From an uncultured Prevotella sp. (GTDB taxonomy: Bacteria > Bacteroidota > Bacteroidia > Bacteroidales > Bacteroidaceae): a stretch of 64,000 nucleotides of DNA. Under the pieces are notes generated by a model that worked only from the letters and a program-made list of their open reading frames with translations, was not told where the DNA came from and searched no databases. The stretch is taken from contig CALUFM010000005.1 of NCBI GenBank assembly GCA_944319935.1, positions 1-64,000 on the forward strand. Reading direction: 5' to 3'. This document shows, piece after piece, positions 63,718 through 64,000 of this stretch (position 1 is its first letter; every line of letters starts with the position of its first letter). The translations under genes and the position numbers were made by a program.

Positions 63718-63822
63718 GCAGGCAAGCGGACGAGTGGCAGGCAAACAAGGGGTTTCGGCTTTGTCGTAAAACGCCTTTTATGCAAATCCCCTTGTGCGCT
63801 TGTCACTCGCCCGCTTGCCTGC
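63718..63822. repeat. long inverted repeat with GCAGGCAAGCGG-type arms
   Basis: Arms 63718-63755 and 63784-63822 are complementary at roughly 33 of 38 positions. They use GCAAGCGGACGAGTG/GCAAACAAGGGG words, unlike the TTAA words elsewhere. The right arm includes the last codons and stop of the gene at the right edge. Confidence 0.75.
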
Positions 63823-64000
63823 GGATTAGTTGCTTTACCATCTGCCATTCAGGTGAAACGGCCATCTTGCGCAAGTTCGCCTGGATTATTTTCAGCATCG
63901 TCTCGTTGCTCACGTGACGCTCGCGTGCAATGTCTTCAAGCGGTTTCACGTCGTTGCCGAACAGGCCGTAATACTGTTGCAGCATGTCCTCGTCGTCAGC
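63803..64000 (-). CDS. uncharacterised protein, 5' end beyond the window
   Basis: Only the C-terminal 65 or so residues are present; the frame stays open to the window edge (ADDEDMLQQYYGLFG). PLEDIARERHVSNETMLKIIQ has the spacing of a helix-turn-helix, loosely like sigma region 4, followed by a basic helix (MVKQLIRRQAGE). The ATG at 63985 is probably internal. The last codons are within an inverted-repeat arm. Family not identified. Confidence 0.55.
   Translation of the reverse strand, partial: ADDEDMLQQYYGLFGNDVKPLEDIARERHVSNETMLKIIQANLRKMAVSPEWQMVKQLIRRQAGE

Overview
The window looks like chromosomal DNA of a Bacteroidales bacterium, most probably from the Prevotellaceae. Support comes from Bacteroidetes-type promoters (TTTG, about 20 bp, TAnnTTTG) and few Shine-Dalgarno sites. 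It also comes from phylum-typical genes: a fused MurF-alanine racemase, bifunctional Fkp, a GSCFA protein, DUF4834, DUF1599 and DUF3098 proteins, and a pectate lyase with a type IX secretion tail. Genus assignment is inference. There is no rRNA, CRISPR array, integrase, transposase or recognisable phage.

Layout. 0.4-8.9 kb: cca, a small exported protein, the phosphatidylethanolamine pair psd-pssA with a DUF4834 gene, a GH28 polygalacturonase, tadA, yraN-birA and pyrH. 9.4-14.8 kb: a secreted pectate lyase, then a minus-strand SHOCT/TM2 membrane locus that looks damaged. 15.5-16.4 kb: tRNA-Pro(GGG) followed by a HigBA-type toxin-antitoxin pair. 16.5-23.5 kb, minus strand: an exported alpha/beta hydrolase, a DUF4840-like lipoprotein, folE, a SPOR protein, an ORF joining a DoxX/thioredoxin-like membrane protein to triosephosphate isomerase, a DUF1599 protein and a coiled-coil lipoprotein. 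24-34.4 kb: dnaE, trxA, ftsX, a DUF3098 gene, uppP-truB-queA, folK, two small membrane proteins and rpsO. 35-43 kb: typA, two opposed MATE exporters, a strongly folded RNA candidate, and luxS with mtnN. 43-54.6 kb: a YfhO-family membrane protein, fkp, and a five-gene operon of exported proteins of unknown function. 54.8-64 kb: a GSCFA protein, murF-alr, a hexuronate-type MFS permease, a BtuB-like TonB receptor, purT and an edge-truncated gene.

Together the genes are mostly housekeeping: lipid, peptidoglycan, folate, purine, tRNA modification, replication and activated methyl cycle. Pectin use is represented by scattered single genes (GH28, pectate lyase, uronate permease) and not by a compact locus.

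The most promising undescribed material is the 49.1-54.6 kb operon. It encodes five exported proteins, including a predicted outer-membrane barrel and a repeat lipoprotein. It is preceded by a G9 tract inside a promoter-like element, by two tandem TTGGACCAA palindromes and by a second promoter, and it is flanked by 108-bp direct repeats. Two families of intergenic repeats also run through the window: palindromic hairpins carrying AAAGGNNGCC-type cores, and long inverted repeats whose arms are built from short tandem words. Other points worth checking are the DoxX-TPI fusion, the 6S-like RNA candidate and a 38-bp promoter found in two outward-facing copies.
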